Assembly (NCBI GenBank): GCA_012964665.1
Contig: DTTO01000009.1
Coordinates: forward strand, 1 to 46,723
Source of the DNA: Fidelibacterota bacterium
GTDB lineage: Bacteria > Fidelibacterota > Marinisomatia > Marinisomatales > TCS55
DNA: 46,723 nucleotides
Reading direction: 5' to 3'
This document shows, piece by piece, positions 9,035-18,303 of the stretch; the stretch's first letter is position 1, and every line of letters begins with the position of its first letter. The position numbers were made by a program, and so were the translations under genes. The notes beneath the pieces are model-generated. The model was not told the origin of the DNA and ran no database searches. It saw only the letters and a program-made list of their open reading frames with translations.

Positions 9035-9585
9035 CCTTCCTCACTATAATGAGTTAGGGTGACCAGGTCTTTGCCATCCACTTCTTTTAACCGAACTTCT
9101 ACGTGTTCACCTTCGTGGGTAGGAATATTTTTCCCGACGAAATCGGCACGTATGGGCAACTCCCTATGACCGCGATCTACTAATACAGCCAGTTGGACCT
9201 GATTTGGTCGGCCAAAGGCGTTCAGTTCATCCATGGCTGCACGGATAGTCCGTCCCGTGAATAATACATCATCTACCAGGACCACTACTTTATCATCGAT
9301 GGAATCATTAATATCGGTACCCTTTACCTGAGGAACCACCAGTCTATCTCGAAAGTCATCACGGTGAAAGGTTATATCGACAGATCCCATAGGAACCTCA
9401 ACTTCAGCAATTTTTTGAATGAGGGATCGGAGCCGTTTTGCAAGGGGTTCCCCTCGTGTGAGAATTCCAACCAGCATGAGCTGGTCAGCGCCACCATTAC
9501 GCTCTAGAATCTCATGGGCCAGTCGTGTAACCGAACGGTTAACAGCTGTTGAGTCCATCACCTGTTTTGGGCGGGTAGATGCCAT
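9031..9585 (-). CDS. pyrR: Bifunctional pyr operon attenuator / uracil phosphoribosyltransferase
   Basis: PyrR binds pyr mRNA in a UMP-dependent way and can also make UMP from uracil and PRPP. The PRPP-binding loop VVVLVDDVLFTGRTIRAAMD is intact, preceded by MLVGILTRGEPLAKRL and VDITFHRDD. I chose the ATG at 9585 (184 residues) because AGGAGG is placed five bases before it. A GTG two codons earlier directly abuts the Shine-Dalgarno sequence. It is the first gene of pyrR-pyrB-pyrC, with an ATGA overlap to pyrB, and the leader in front contains a recognisable PyrR target. Confidence 0.95.
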   Translation of the reverse strand: MASTRPKQVMDSTAVNRSVTRLAHEILERNGGADQLMLVGILTRGEPLAKRLRSLIQKIAEVEVPMGSVDITFHRDDFRDRLVVPQVKGTDINDSIDDKVVVLVDDVLFTGRTIRAAMDELNAFGRPNQVQLAVLVDRGHRELPIRADFVGKNIPTHEGEHVEVRLKEVDGKDLVTLTHYSEEG

Positions 9586-9600
9586 GGGCACCTCCTGATA

Positions 9601-9657
9601 ATAAAAAACCTCCGGGCAGCCTGGAATCCGTTCCGTAGAGGATCCATATCGGAGGTT
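9601..9657 (-). terminator. Attenuator terminator in the pyrR leader
   Basis: On the minus strand AACCTCCG (9650-9657) pairs with CGGAGGTT (9607-9614) and is followed by a T-run (9601-9608). The long loop contains a further imperfect stem, GGATCC (9640-9645) with GGATTCC (9623-9629). It sits just before the pyrR ribosome binding site. The 3' arm shares a base with the antiterminator segment GCTGCCC (9614-9620), as expected of an attenuator. Confidence 0.8.
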
Positions 9658-9698
9658 TAATTCGCTGCCCTTACCTTCTCTCTGGAACGGTTTAAAGG
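9614..9698 (-). promoter_or_regulatory. PyrR-binding hairpin and antiterminator of the pyrRBC leader
   Basis: The minus-strand leader folds as CCUU-UAA-ACC-G-UUC, a CAGAGA hexaloop, then GAA-GGU-AAGG (9698 to 9669). Arms pair CCUU/AAGG, ACC/GGU and UUC/GAA, with an internal bulge on the 5' side. This matches the known PyrR target, which has a CNGNGA hexaloop above a bulged stem. Its arms compete with antiterminator pairings: CCGTTCC (9684-9690) with GGAACGG (9628-9634), and GGGCAGC (9664-9670) with GCTGCCC (9614-9620). Inferred mechanism: UMP-PyrR stabilises the hairpin, the antiterminator cannot form, and the terminator at 9601-9657 stops the transcript. Confidence 0.82.
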
Positions 9699-9768
9699 AC
9701 TATTGAATTTACAAGAAATTATTGATAAAGTGGTAACTGGAAATATGAAACTTAAATCACCTCAATTT

Positions 9769-10713
9769 TTAGCTATTAAACTTCAGATTTTGAACTATTT
9801 CTTCAGTGACTACTTTAAGTGATTGTTCCACACTCATTTTAATTGTTAAATCTATTGTTTCTTTTCTGAACCATTTAATCTGGCGGATGGCAAATTGGCG
9901 AGTACGCAAGGATATTTCTGTTTCTAATTCTTCTTCAGATATCTCATCATTTAAATAGGTGATGATCTGAGAATAACCAATGGAATCTAATGGATGGAGG
10001 ACTTCATCGGGATATTGCTTCATTAAGGTTCTCACCTCATCGACCCATCCCGCTTTCAGCATTTTAGTGGTCCGTTTTGCAATGCGGTCACCCAAGTCAT
10101 CCAGTTCCCAATCCATATAAATAGTAAATAAATCCAATTTGGGCTGTGAATCTTCTGATTGGTTCTTATAGTGTTCCGTTGGCGGTTTACCTGTGGATAC
10201 ATAGATCTCCAATGCGCGAATCAGCCGTTTCTTATTGTTAGGATGAACAATTTCTGCATATTCAGGGTCCAATTCCATGAGACGATCCATCAGATTTCTT
10301 GGACCATTTTTTTTATTGTACTCATTTTCAAGTTGTTTTCTGGCATCAAGATCCGAGATACTTCCCTCAAAAATTCCTTTAGTGATAGCTCGATAATAGA
10401 GTCCAGCTCCACCGCAAATTATGGGTGTTTTTCCCCTTGATTGAATATCTGTAACTAAATCCAACACTAATTTGGCATAAGCACCGGCAGTAATCTCCTT
10501 GTTGGGCGGTAAAATACCAATCATATAGTGGGGGACACCACTCTGTTCATCTAAAGTAGGCTGGGCCGTACCAATGGCCATACCCTCATAGATTTGCCTT
10601 GAATCCATGCCAACCACTTCTCCATCAATTTTTATGGCCAAGGCAACTGCTACTCCCGACTTACCACTGGCAGTGGGTCCAATTATGGCTAGAGGATGAT
10701 TTTGTGAAATCAT
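9769..10713 (-). CDS. miaA: tRNA dimethylallyltransferase
   Basis: MiaA adds a dimethylallyl group to N6 of A37 in tRNAs that read UNN codons. The 314-residue product has the P-loop GPTASGKS (12-19), MDSRQIYEGMAIGTAQP with the catalytic-region Asp and Arg, then GGAGLYYRA and the tRNA-binding RLIRALEIYVSTGKP. The C-terminal RTRQFAIRQIKWFR is typical. It follows mutL with a 77-base gap. The mutL-miaA order is common in bacteria, although no hfq follows here. Confidence 0.96.
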   Translation of the reverse strand: MISQNHPLAIIGPTASGKSGVAVALAIKIDGEVVGMDSRQIYEGMAIGTAQPTLDEQSGVPHYMIGILPPNKEITAGAYAKLVLDLVTDIQSRGKTPIICGGAGLYYRAITKGIFEGSISDLDARKQLENEYNKKNGPRNLMDRLMELDPEYAEIVHPNNKKRLIRALEIYVSTGKPPTEHYKNQSEDSQPKLDLFTIYMDWELDDLGDRIAKRTTKMLKAGWVDEVRTLMKQYPDEVLHPLDSIGYSQIITYLNDEISEEELETEISLRTRQFAIRQIKWFRKETIDLTIKMSVEQSLKVVTEEIVQNLKFNS

Positions 10714-10790
10714 TAATGTCTACAGGTTTCGCCTTAATGAACCAATGGACTTTTAACAGTCAGCGGGTTCTTTTTCATTAATTATTTAAA

Positions 10791-12551
10791 TTAGATTCGT
10801 TCGAAGCGGCGGTCCAGCTCATCCATGGATAACTGAACTATAATAGGACGGCCGTGAGGACAATAGTATGGATGCTTGGTACCAAAGAGGCGGTTTACCA
10901 ATTCCCGCATTTCTTCTAGGGTTAAAACGTCCCCTGCTTTCACGGCTGCCTTACAGGAAAAACTGGCGGCCAATGCCTCTTGGAAAGAGGCATATTTTTT
11001 CTGAGTTTCCAGGTAATCATCCAACATTTCACGAATAATATTCTTTTCATTTCCCCAGGACATTTCAGATGGAATCGCCTCAATCATGACCGTATTCTCT
11101 CCAAATTCCTTCATCCGAAATCCCATTTTTTCGAGGTATGGCAATACATCCAATAACGTTGAAAAATCATCAGGAGAAAATTCGATCACTTCCGGGAAAA
11201 GAAGGGTTTGAGCCGCCATGGCATTTGTATCGAAAGCAGCCATGGCTTCTTCAAATAGGATCCGTTCATGGGCCACATGCTGGTCAATAATCACCAATCC
11301 GCTACTAATGGGAGATACGATATATTTGGAATGGACCTGCCAAATATTCTCCAGATCCACCTTTCCCGAATTTGGTTCCGGACGTGTGGCTAATTGTGAT
11401 GCATAGTTCTTGGCACGATTAACCGCCGGTTGAAACTTGATAGCTGAATCGGTGGTAGACTGGAGATCTAATCCTTCCTGATCAGGATTGGTCTGCCCTT
11501 CTTGAGGAATAAATTTTGTTGGAAAATCAAATTGAGCACCCAAATCCGGTTTTTCAAAATCCGGAATCGTATTTATAATGGGATTCAAGGCCTCTTCAAC
11601 TGCAGATTTCAATACATGATATATCCGCCATTCATCTTTAAAACGCACTTCTAACTTCATAGGATGTACATTCACATCCACCTGATCATGGGGCACAAAA
11701 AGGTTAACGGCAAAAAATGGATACTCACCTCGATTTAATAATGAACGATAAGCTTGATAAACACCAGAATTCATTAATCGATTTTGAATAAACCGATTAT
11801 TTAAAAATATATATTGTTCACCAGGTCGGGTACGAACCAAGTTTAGATTACCCAAAAATCCGGTTAAAGAATAATCGCTTTTTGTGAAATTGATAGGTAA
11901 CAATTGATCGCGGTAAGCTGGATCCATTACGTGAACGATCCGGCTTTCAAGATCTTCCGATTGAAGGTTGAGAATATCCCGACCGTCAGAGATTAATTTG
12001 AAGGCCCGATCCGGATAGGCTAATGCAAACCGCCGTACCATCTCTACCACTTTCCGAAATTCCATTCGTGGGCTTTTTAGAAATTTTTTCCGGGCTGGTG
12101 TATTGTAAAATAAATCGCGGATTGTGATGGATGTCCCTTTCACCGCTGGTGCCGGTTGCACCTCTCCTAATTCTCCGTTAGTAATGGACATCTCAAATCC
12201 ATCACTATTTTCGCTAGTAGATACAACATTTATTTCCGATACAGATGCGATACTGGCCAATGCTTCCCCTCGAAATCCCAGCGTATCAATTGTGAAAAGA
12301 TCATCCACAGTGGCAATCTTACTAGTGCTGTATCGTTTAAACGCAATGGGCAATTCATCTCCTGGAATTCCGCACCCATTATCGGTCAGCTGTATCAACT
12401 GCTGGCCACCTTTTTCTACCACGATGGAGATCTGCGTAGCACCTGCATCCAGGCTGTTCTCAACTAATTCCTTTACTACGGAAGCGGGTCGTTCTACCAC
12501 TTCTCCAGCAGAGATCTTACTGCGCAGGTCTTCTGATAATTCTTTAATCAT
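10791..12551 (-). CDS. mutL: DNA mismatch repair protein MutL (endonuclease type)
   Basis: The 586-residue protein couples MutS mismatch recognition to strand incision. The N-terminal GHKL ATPase shows ELVENSLDAGA (28-38), DNGCGIP (57-63) and TLGFRGEALASI (90-101). The C-terminal dimerisation domain retains the metal-binding nuclease motif DQHVAHERILFEE (423-435), SCKAAVKAGD and CPHGRP (564-569). It should therefore nick DNA itself, as in bacteria without MutH. A low-complexity linker lies at about 335-400. The ATG follows the ftcD stop codon with no gap. Confidence 0.97.
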   Translation of the reverse strand: MIKELSEDLRSKISAGEVVERPASVVKELVENSLDAGATQISIVVEKGGQQLIQLTDNGCGIPGDELPIAFKRYSTSKIATVDDLFTIDTLGFRGEALASIASVSEINVVSTSENSDGFEMSITNGELGEVQPAPAVKGTSITIRDLFYNTPARKKFLKSPRMEFRKVVEMVRRFALAYPDRAFKLISDGRDILNLQSEDLESRIVHVMDPAYRDQLLPINFTKSDYSLTGFLGNLNLVRTRPGEQYIFLNNRFIQNRLMNSGVYQAYRSLLNRGEYPFFAVNLFVPHDQVDVNVHPMKLEVRFKDEWRIYHVLKSAVEEALNPIINTIPDFEKPDLGAQFDFPTKFIPQEGQTNPDQEGLDLQSTTDSAIKFQPAVNRAKNYASQLATRPEPNSGKVDLENIWQVHSKYIVSPISSGLVIIDQHVAHERILFEEAMAAFDTNAMAAQTLLFPEVIEFSPDDFSTLLDVLPYLEKMGFRMKEFGENTVMIEAIPSEMSWGNEKNIIREMLDDYLETQKKYASFQEALAASFSCKAAVKAGDVLTLEEMRELVNRLFGTKHPYYCPHGRPIIVQLSMDELDRRFERI

Positions 12552-14249
12552 TTACTTATTGATGATATTCAGAGTTTTTTTATATACAATTTTATGCAAT
12601 GCCTCCGCCGCTTGAATTAATCCATCCACTTCTTTTCGTTTTTCACTACGATATTTTTCATCATCGATACTTGGCAAATTGATAAGCACATTCATGGATG
12701 CACCCCTCAATCCAGCCAAGGCCACTTCCGCAGCTACTCCAGCATCACTGACCGAATTGGGATTCCCTTTTTCCACCAGAATATCCACCAGTTCAATCAC
12801 CCGTTTACACAGGTTTGCAACCTCAAAAGGGACATCGATGGCATATTCGTTTGCCTTACGGATCGCCCGATCTTTTACTTTTGCTTCTTCATCATTAGAG
12901 GCTGGCATGCGATTAACTTCCATGACATTATTAAATGCGTTAGTATCCTCATCCACCAAAAAAGAAAGTCGATCTTTGATAGTTTGCGCTTCAACGCCAA
13001 TTTTATCCATTTCTGGTTTTAATGCTATGAATCCTTTTTTCTCATGAGTGAGTGCGGCTACCATAGATGATAGGGCAGCCCCGAGTGATCCTGCCAACGC
13101 TGACACGGATCCACCCCCTGGTGCAGGACTGTTAGTCGAGAGTTCATTTACAAATCCTTGAGCAGACATAGACATCAATTCATCAGCCGATTCCTTAACC
13201 GCGTATTCGATGATTTTTTCCTCTGCGATGAATGGAGTTACATCATTCAGCCCAAGAGACTGCACTGCCGCTTGAATGATATCCTCTTCCGGGACACCTA
13301 CCGTTCGTCGCTGTTTCGCAAGATAATGCCGCCCTGCCATCAGGATGGCTTCGAGTGGTATCAGCCCTACCAACTCACTACCTGTTACGCGAATACTTCG
13401 TTCATCGGCCAGTTTGCATGCCGCATCATAGACATCATGGATGGATGACACTTTATAATTATTGAAATTGATGGAGATCTGGGCCCGTTTGAAAGTGTCA
13501 ATATACCAGCCTACACATTTCACTTCTTTGAACATGCCCGGTACTTTTATAGGGCTCCCATCAAAATTACGGATAATTTCCCCATCCAATAGATTGGGTG
13601 AATCCGGATCTGGCTTTCGTTTACTGCGGCCACTTTCACGTAGTTCAAAAGCAATATCCGTAGCTAGGCGGTGATCCTTTGTATTCAGATTAATATTATA
13701 TGCAATGAGGAAATCACGCATACCCATCACCGTAGCTCCAGCAGCAACATTGAATTCAGCAGGCCCAAAATCGGGTTTCCATTTTACATCTTTCAACTTT
13801 TTCGCCAGACCCTCGTATTCACCTTCTCGAATATCAGGAAGACTTTTTCTTTCCGGAATTTGAGCCGAATGTTCATATAAATAAACAGGGATACTCAATT
13901 CTTCTCCTACACGCTGTCCTATTTCTTTCGAGAGATCAATACATTCTTCATCACTTACATTAGATATTGGAATAAATGGACATACATCTGTAGCGCCCAT
14001 ACGCGGATGGGCACCCTTATGTTTGGACATATCAATAACTTCAGTGGCTGTTTTGATCCCCAAATAGGCCGCCTCCCCTACAGCGTCAGGATTACCAACA
14101 AAAGTTACCACGGTACGGTTTGTATCAGCTCCAGGATCGACATCTAAAAGTGTAATACCATCCACACTTTCAATTGCATTGGTAATAGCTTTTATCTTGG
14201 CAAGATCCTTGCCTTCGCTAAAATTCGGAACACATTCAATCAGCTTCAT
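12552..14249 (-). CDS. ftcD: Glutamate formimidoyltransferase / formimidoyl-THF cyclodeaminase fusion
   Basis: The 565-residue protein has both activities of the FTCD fusion. The N-terminal transferase (about 1-325) carries KGAHPRMGATDVCPFIP, with His81 at the catalytic position, and the folate-binding region FNVAAGATVMGMRDFL. The C-terminal cyclodeaminase (about 355-560) starts with FVNELSTNSPAPGGGSVSALAGSLG. It would pass the formimino group of formiminoglutamate, from histidine breakdown, to tetrahydrofolate and release ammonia to give methenyl-THF. No other histidine-utilisation genes are in the window. It is embedded in a housekeeping operon between mutL and a small membrane protein gene. 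Confidence 0.94.
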   Translation of the reverse strand: MKLIECVPNFSEGKDLAKIKAITNAIESVDGITLLDVDPGADTNRTVVTFVGNPDAVGEAAYLGIKTATEVIDMSKHKGAHPRMGATDVCPFIPISNVSDEECIDLSKEIGQRVGEELSIPVYLYEHSAQIPERKSLPDIREGEYEGLAKKLKDVKWKPDFGPAEFNVAAGATVMGMRDFLIAYNINLNTKDHRLATDIAFELRESGRSKRKPDPDSPNLLDGEIIRNFDGSPIKVPGMFKEVKCVGWYIDTFKRAQISINFNNYKVSSIHDVYDAACKLADERSIRVTGSELVGLIPLEAILMAGRHYLAKQRRTVGVPEEDIIQAAVQSLGLNDVTPFIAEEKIIEYAVKESADELMSMSAQGFVNELSTNSPAPGGGSVSALAGSLGAALSSMVAALTHEKKGFIALKPEMDKIGVEAQTIKDRLSFLVDEDTNAFNNVMEVNRMPASNDEEAKVKDRAIRKANEYAIDVPFEVANLCKRVIELVDILVEKGNPNSVSDAGVAAEVALAGLRGASMNVLINLPSIDDEKYRSEKRKEVDGLIQAAEALHKIVYKKTLNIINK

Positions 14250-14390
14250 TTATCCTGTCCTTGCAATGTTTATTAAATAATTCATGAGAAGAACAACCAC
14301 AATAAGCATTCCAATTATTGCTGCCAAAGACCGGTTAATACGCCGCACAGGTGTTAAGCGTTTAAATAATCTTTTTTCTTCCCGAGCCAT
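14250..14390 (-). CDS. 46-residue single-pass membrane protein of unknown function
   Basis: The ATG at 14390 overlaps the M50 protease stop codon (TGATG), and the reading frame ends directly before the ftcD ATG. The product starts with a strongly basic stretch (REEKRLFKRLTPVRRINR), followed by one hydrophobic helix (about 22-41, AAIIGMLIVVVLLMNYLI), so the N-terminus is predicted to be cytoplasmic. The frame is open further upstream but only by running inside the protease gene. Its exact fit between two coupled genes supports that it is translated. I do not recognise a family. Confidence 0.6.
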   Translation of the reverse strand: MAREEKRLFKRLTPVRRINRSLAAIIGMLIVVVLLMNYLINIARTG

Positions 14391-15007
14391 CACATACCCG
14401 CAAATAAAAACATGAAGAAATCTACAAAAGGACGCATAACCCACCAAATTGGTGAAATACGGGTAAACATACCGAATAAAATGAGTCCCATTAAAATTTG
14501 CGGACCATAGATCTGCAGTTTATACACCATATCCGGATTCCTACGTACCATAAAACCAGAAAATATTTGGGACCCATCCAAGGGGGAAATAGGAATCATG
14601 TTAAATACTGCTAACATAATATTAATCTGCGTAAACATCACCAGCATAGTTGTGAGAGAACCCATATATCCTGTTGTACGAATAATCGTTCCACTAATTA
14701 GTGCTAAAAGTAAATTGGATGCGGGGCCAGCGAATGCAATTTTCATCATATCTATTCGGGGATTACCCAAATAGCGGGAATCAACAGGTACTGGTTTGGC
14801 CCATCCAAAACCAACAAAAAGAATCATAAGTGAACCAAATATATCTAGATGCGCTAAAGGGTTTAATGTCAATCTTCCGGCATATTTTGCTGTAGGATCG
14901 CCTAGTTGGTTGGCAACCCAAGCATGGGAGAATTCATGGAATACAAGTGCAAATACCAAAACTGGTATCAATAATATGAGCACTTCTGGTGATAACCGAA
15001 ATAACAT
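14390..15007 (-). CDS. Site-2-protease-like M50 metalloprotease
   Basis: The 205-residue integral membrane protein has the zinc motif HEFSHAW (HExxH) in its first helix, NPLAHLDIFG downstream, and the third-ligand segment FNMIPISPLDG, all hallmarks of the M50 family. Five or so hydrophobic helices are visible. No PDZ domain is present, so it belongs to the short YwhC/Rip3-like branch rather than RseP. I use the ATG at 15007, overlapping the xerD stop (TGATG), instead of the TTG one codon before. Substrates cannot be predicted. Confidence 0.9.
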   Translation of the reverse strand: MLFRLSPEVLILLIPVLVFALVFHEFSHAWVANQLGDPTAKYAGRLTLNPLAHLDIFGSLMILFVGFGWAKPVPVDSRYLGNPRIDMMKIAFAGPASNLLLALISGTIIRTTGYMGSLTTMLVMFTQINIMLAVFNMIPISPLDGSQIFSGFMVRRNPDMVYKLQIYGPQILMGLILFGMFTRISPIWWVMRPFVDFFMFLFAGM

Positions 15008-15981
15008 CAATCAAACCTTGGATGAAAGGTGCGATGAACTTCCTTCAGGTGTTTGTTATCCAAATGGGTATAAATCTGTGTGGTAGCAATATCCCTGTGT
15101 CCTAACATTTCCTGAACTGATCGTATATCAGCACCGCCCTCTAAAAGATGGGTTGCAAAGGAATGTCTCAATGTATGAGGACTCACCTTTTTTAAGATAC
15201 CTGCTGTATTAGTCCATTTTTTTAACAGAATCCAAATCATCATCCGAGTCAACTGGCGACCATTTCTACTTAGAAAGACTTGTGGTACATTTGGGTTCTT
15301 TTTTTGTAAAGAATCACGTTCAAATTCCCAGTAACTTTTTAATTTTTCACTTGCAATTGGTCCAATGGGAACAAAACGATGTTTGCCACTCTTTCCTTTA
15401 ACTCTTACAAATTCAAGGGTCTTAAAAATTTTAACTTTTTTATCTTTATTTTTTTCCTGTTCAATAAATTCAGGTTTTTCATCGCCATTTTTTACATTAC
15501 TTCCAAAAAGATCGTTCCTCTCCAAATCGCACAATTCTGTTACCCTCAATCCACAAGAATACATTAATTCAAATATTGCATTATCGCGCTTTGCTAATGG
15601 CTGATTATCAGGTATTGCACTTATTATACGATCAATCTCATTAACTGTAAGAATATCAGGAAGTTTACGTGGAGCCTTAGGTGTATCCACAAGCTGGGCC
15701 GGATTATTCTTTATTATCTTTTTCTCTGCTAAATATTTGTGATACGTACGGATGGATGAGATTGCACGTTTCACAGAATTTGCGGACATACCCCGATCAT
15801 TTAAATAACGAACATAAGCTCGAATATTTCCTAGGGTAACTTCTTTAACATCCTTCAGCTTATATGTTGATTCTAAATAACGATGATACTGGACAAGGTC
15901 TCTTTTATAAGCTTCCCAAGAATTTTTGGCAAAGCCTTTCGCCGTAAGCATGCCCATATAATCTTTAATATATTCTTTCAT
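15007..15981 (-). CDS. xerD: Tyrosine recombinase XerC/XerD family
   Basis: The protein (324 residues) has an N-terminal SAM-like DNA-binding domain (about 1-95) and a catalytic domain with the full R-K-H-R-H-Y set: Arg146 (SCGLRVTEL), Lys197 (KGKSGKHR), His269 and Arg272 ([15 protein letters not shown]), His295 ([10 protein letters not shown]) and Tyr304 (QIYTH). It is most likely the chromosome dimer resolution recombinase. It is about 25 residues longer than E. coli XerD because of a charged insert at about 159-190 ([18 protein letters not shown]). Whether it is XerC-, XerD- or XerH-like cannot be settled, and no partner gene is in view. Confidence 0.92.
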   Translation of the reverse strand: MKEYIKDYMGMLTAKGFAKNSWEAYKRDLVQYHRYLESTYKLKDVKEVTLGNIRAYVRYLNDRGMSANSVKRAISSIRTYHKYLAEKKIIKNNPAQLVDTPKAPRKLPDILTVNEIDRIISAIPDNQPLAKRDNAIFELMYSCGLRVTELCDLERNDLFGSNVKNGDEKPEFIEQEKNKDKKVKIFKTLEFVRVKGKSGKHRFVPIGPIASEKLKSYWEFERDSLQKKNPNVPQVFLSRNGRQLTRMMIWILLKKWTNTAGILKKVSPHTLRHSFATHLLEGGADIRSVQEMLGHRDIATTQIYTHLDNKHLKEVHRTFHPRFD

Positions 15982-15986
15982 CAGCT

Positions 15987-16553
15987 TTATATCAAAGCCG
16001 CTTCAACTGATTCACATAAAATATGTTCAGTCAAAAGATGACCTTCCTGTATCCGTTGCGTATCATCACTGGGAATACAAATAGTTACATCACCCTTACC
16101 AGCCATTTTACCACCGGATTTTCCCGTCAAAACAATTACTTTCATAGATTTGGCTTTAGCTGTTTTTATCCCTTGAATTACATTGGCAGAATTCCCACTG
16201 GTAGAAATTGCCACCAAAACGTCACCTTCTTCTCCTAGTCCTTGAATCTGGCGGGAGAAAATAGATTCATAGTCCGTATCATTTGCCCAGGCCGTTAGAA
16301 AAGAAGTATCAGTAGTGAGTGCAATAGATGCAATGGCAGGTCGGTCATGATCCCGCAACCCCCCCATCAATTCCGCTGCCATGTGCTGAGCGTCAGCCGC
16401 AGAGCCACCATTCCCACACCAAAAGATCTTATTCCCCCTCTTGGCAGCATCGATCATCATTTGAGCGGCAGATTGGATATGCTGGGAACATTCAGCCAGC
16501 ATAGCCGATTTCACATGTACACTTTCTTGAATAATTTTTTGTATGTCCAACAT
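15987..16553 (-). CDS. gmhA: Phosphoheptose isomerase (sedoheptulose-7-phosphate isomerase)
   Basis: GmhA converts sedoheptulose 7-phosphate to D-glycero-D-manno-heptose 7-phosphate, the first step towards the heptoses of lipopolysaccharide. The 188-residue SIS-domain protein shows [21 protein letters not shown] (conserved His and Glu), [22 protein letters not shown] and [16 protein letters not shown] use the ATG at 16553, two bases after the gcvH stop. A TTG two codons earlier also lies in frame. It supports a heptose-containing outer membrane. Confidence 0.94.
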   Translation of the reverse strand: MLDIQKIIQESVHVKSAMLAECSQHIQSAAQMMIDAAKRGNKIFWCGNGGSAADAQHMAAELMGGLRDHDRPAIASIALTTDTSFLTAWANDTDYESIFSRQIQGLGEEGDVLVAISTSGNSANVIQGIKTAKAKSMKVIVLTGKSGGKMAGKGDVTICIPSDDTQRIQEGHLLTEHILCESVEAALI

Positions 16554-16555
16554 TA

Positions 16556-16930
16556 TCAAATCATTTCTTGATATTGGTCTGCAGACATAAGATTATCCAA
16601 TTCACCTGGTTCAGAAACCGATACTTTCACCATCCATCCATCACCATAAGGATCATTGTTCACACTTTCGGGACTATCATCCAGTGTTTCATTAATTTCG
16701 ATAACCGTGCCAGATATTGGCGCAAACAGATCTGCAACCGTCTTTACCGCCTCGATAGTACCACAGGGTTCATCTTTTTCAATTTTCTGGCCAATTTCCG
16801 GAAATTCGACAAAGATAATATCCCCTAATTCACCCTGAGCATGGTCTGTGATTCCAACAGTAACTGTGTCACCATCTTCCCGAACCCATTCGTGCTCTTT
16901 AGTATACTTTAAACTTTGTGGAATATTCAT
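16556..16930 (-). CDS. gcvH: Glycine cleavage system H protein
   Basis: The 124-residue protein carries a lipoyl group on Lys63 in [10 protein letters not shown]. Other marks are YTKEHEWV near the start, [18 protein letters not shown], and [12 protein letters not shown]. It shuttles the aminomethyl group among the P, T and L proteins. None of their genes is in this window. The ATG overlaps the accC stop in an ATGA arrangement, which is an unusual partner for gcvH. Confidence 0.96.
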   Translation of the reverse strand: MNIPQSLKYTKEHEWVREDGDTVTVGITDHAQGELGDIIFVEFPEIGQKIEKDEPCGTIEAVKTVADLFAPISGTVIEINETLDDSPESVNNDPYGDGWMVKVSVSEPGELDNLMSADQYQEMI

Positions 16931-18288
16931 CCTCTATTATCCTCATTTTTAAACTCAAATGATTCAAGGAAACTTGTATCAAAATCGCCTGAACGAAATT
17001 TTTTATCTTTCATAATTGCTTGATGGAAAGGAATGGTAGTCTTAGGACCCTCCACTATAGTCTCCTCCAGCGCCCGTTCCATCCGGTTAATCGCATTGGC
17101 TCGGTCACTGGCATGAACGATCAATTTCCCTATCATCGAGTCGTAATAAGGCGGTATCTGGTAACCAGCATAGACGTGAGAATCGATGCGAACTCCTTTT
17201 CCACCGGGCATGTGAAAACTGTCTATTTTCATAGGGGATGGGATAAATCCATTATTTGGGTCTTCCGCATTAATACGGCATTCGATAGAATGTCCTCTTA
17301 ACAGCAAGTTGTTCAAATATTTGGGGAATGATTTCCCTGAATGCATGCGAATTTGTTGTTTAATGAGATCACATCCGGAAACCATTTCTGTAACAGGGTG
17401 TTCTACCTGAATCCGGGTATTCATCTCCATGAAATAAAAATCTTTATTATTATCCAGTAGAAATTCTACCGTACCAACGCCTACATATTTTACGGCTTTA
17501 GCTCCAGCGATTGCTGCCTTGCCCATACGCTTTCGTAAGTCTTCATCTACAATGGCAGAGGGAGATTCTTCAATCAATTTTTGATGTCGTCTCTGTATTG
17601 AGCACTCTCTCTCCCCTAAACTGACTATATTCCCGTTGGAATCCGCTAGAATCTGTATTTCGATATGGCGTGGGTTTTCCACAAATTTTTCGAGGTAAAT
17701 CTCTCCATTATTAAATCCATTAACGGCTTCCTGCTGGGCTGTAGAATATGCTTCTTCCACTTTTGCTTCCTCGTGGACTAGACGCATACCTCGACCACCA
17801 CCACCGGCAGATGCTTTCAACATAACTGGATAACCCATTTTATTTGCCAGTTCTTTCGCTTCTGCTGCGTCTTTTAATGCCCTATCACTACCGGGAATAA
17901 TGGGTACACCAGCCTGTTTCATCGTATCCTTGGCTCGTACTTTATCTCCCATAGCTCTAATAATATTTGGTTTGGGTCCGATAAATGTGTAATTATTTTC
18001 AGCACAAATTTGCGAAAATTCAGCGTTTTCGGCCAAAAATCCGTATCCCGGGTGAATAGCATCTGCATTTGTAATTTCACCAGCAGCAATGATTCGGGGA
18101 ATGTTCAGATAAGATTCCTTTGCCGGTGGCGGGCCGATACATACTGCCTCATCAGCAAATTTCACATGCAGAGAGTATTCATCCGCTGAAGAATAGACAG
18201 CCACGGACTTTATTCCCAATTCATGACATGCGCGAATGATTCGGAGGGCAATTTCCCCCCGATTTGCAATAAGGATTTTCTTGAACAT
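16927..18288 (-). CDS. accC: Acetyl-CoA carboxylase, biotin carboxylase subunit
   Basis: The 453-residue protein charges biotin on AccB with carboxylate from bicarbonate, using ATP. It opens with [20 protein letters not shown]. The ATP-grasp region contains [44 protein letters not shown] and the catalytic loop [16 protein letters not shown]. It follows accB by 15 bases and overlaps gcvH by 4. The carboxyltransferase genes accA and accD are elsewhere. Confidence 0.97.
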   Translation of the reverse strand: MFKKILIANRGEIALRIIRACHELGIKSVAVYSSADEYSLHVKFADEAVCIGPPPAKESYLNIPRIIAAGEITNADAIHPGYGFLAENAEFSQICAENNYTFIGPKPNIIRAMGDKVRAKDTMKQAGVPIIPGSDRALKDAAEAKELANKMGYPVMLKASAGGGGRGMRLVHEEAKVEEAYSTAQQEAVNGFNNGEIYLEKFVENPRHIEIQILADSNGNIVSLGERECSIQRRHQKLIEESPSAIVDEDLRKRMGKAAIAGAKAVKYVGVGTVEFLLDNNKDFYFMEMNTRIQVEHPVTEMVSGCDLIKQQIRMHSGKSFPKYLNNLLLRGHSIECRINAEDPNNGFIPSPMKIDSFHMPGGKGVRIDSHVYAGYQIPPYYDSMIGKLIVHASDRANAINRMERALEETIVEGPKTTIPFHQAIMKDKKFRSGDFDTSFLESFEFKNEDNRG

Positions 18289-18303
18289 TTAGGTTGCCTA
18301 AAA

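Noticed and set aside
12124-12615. 163-codon plus-strand ORF opposite mutL
   Set aside because: It is antisense to conserved MutL/FtcD motifs and its translation has no recognisable features; it is a shadow ORF.
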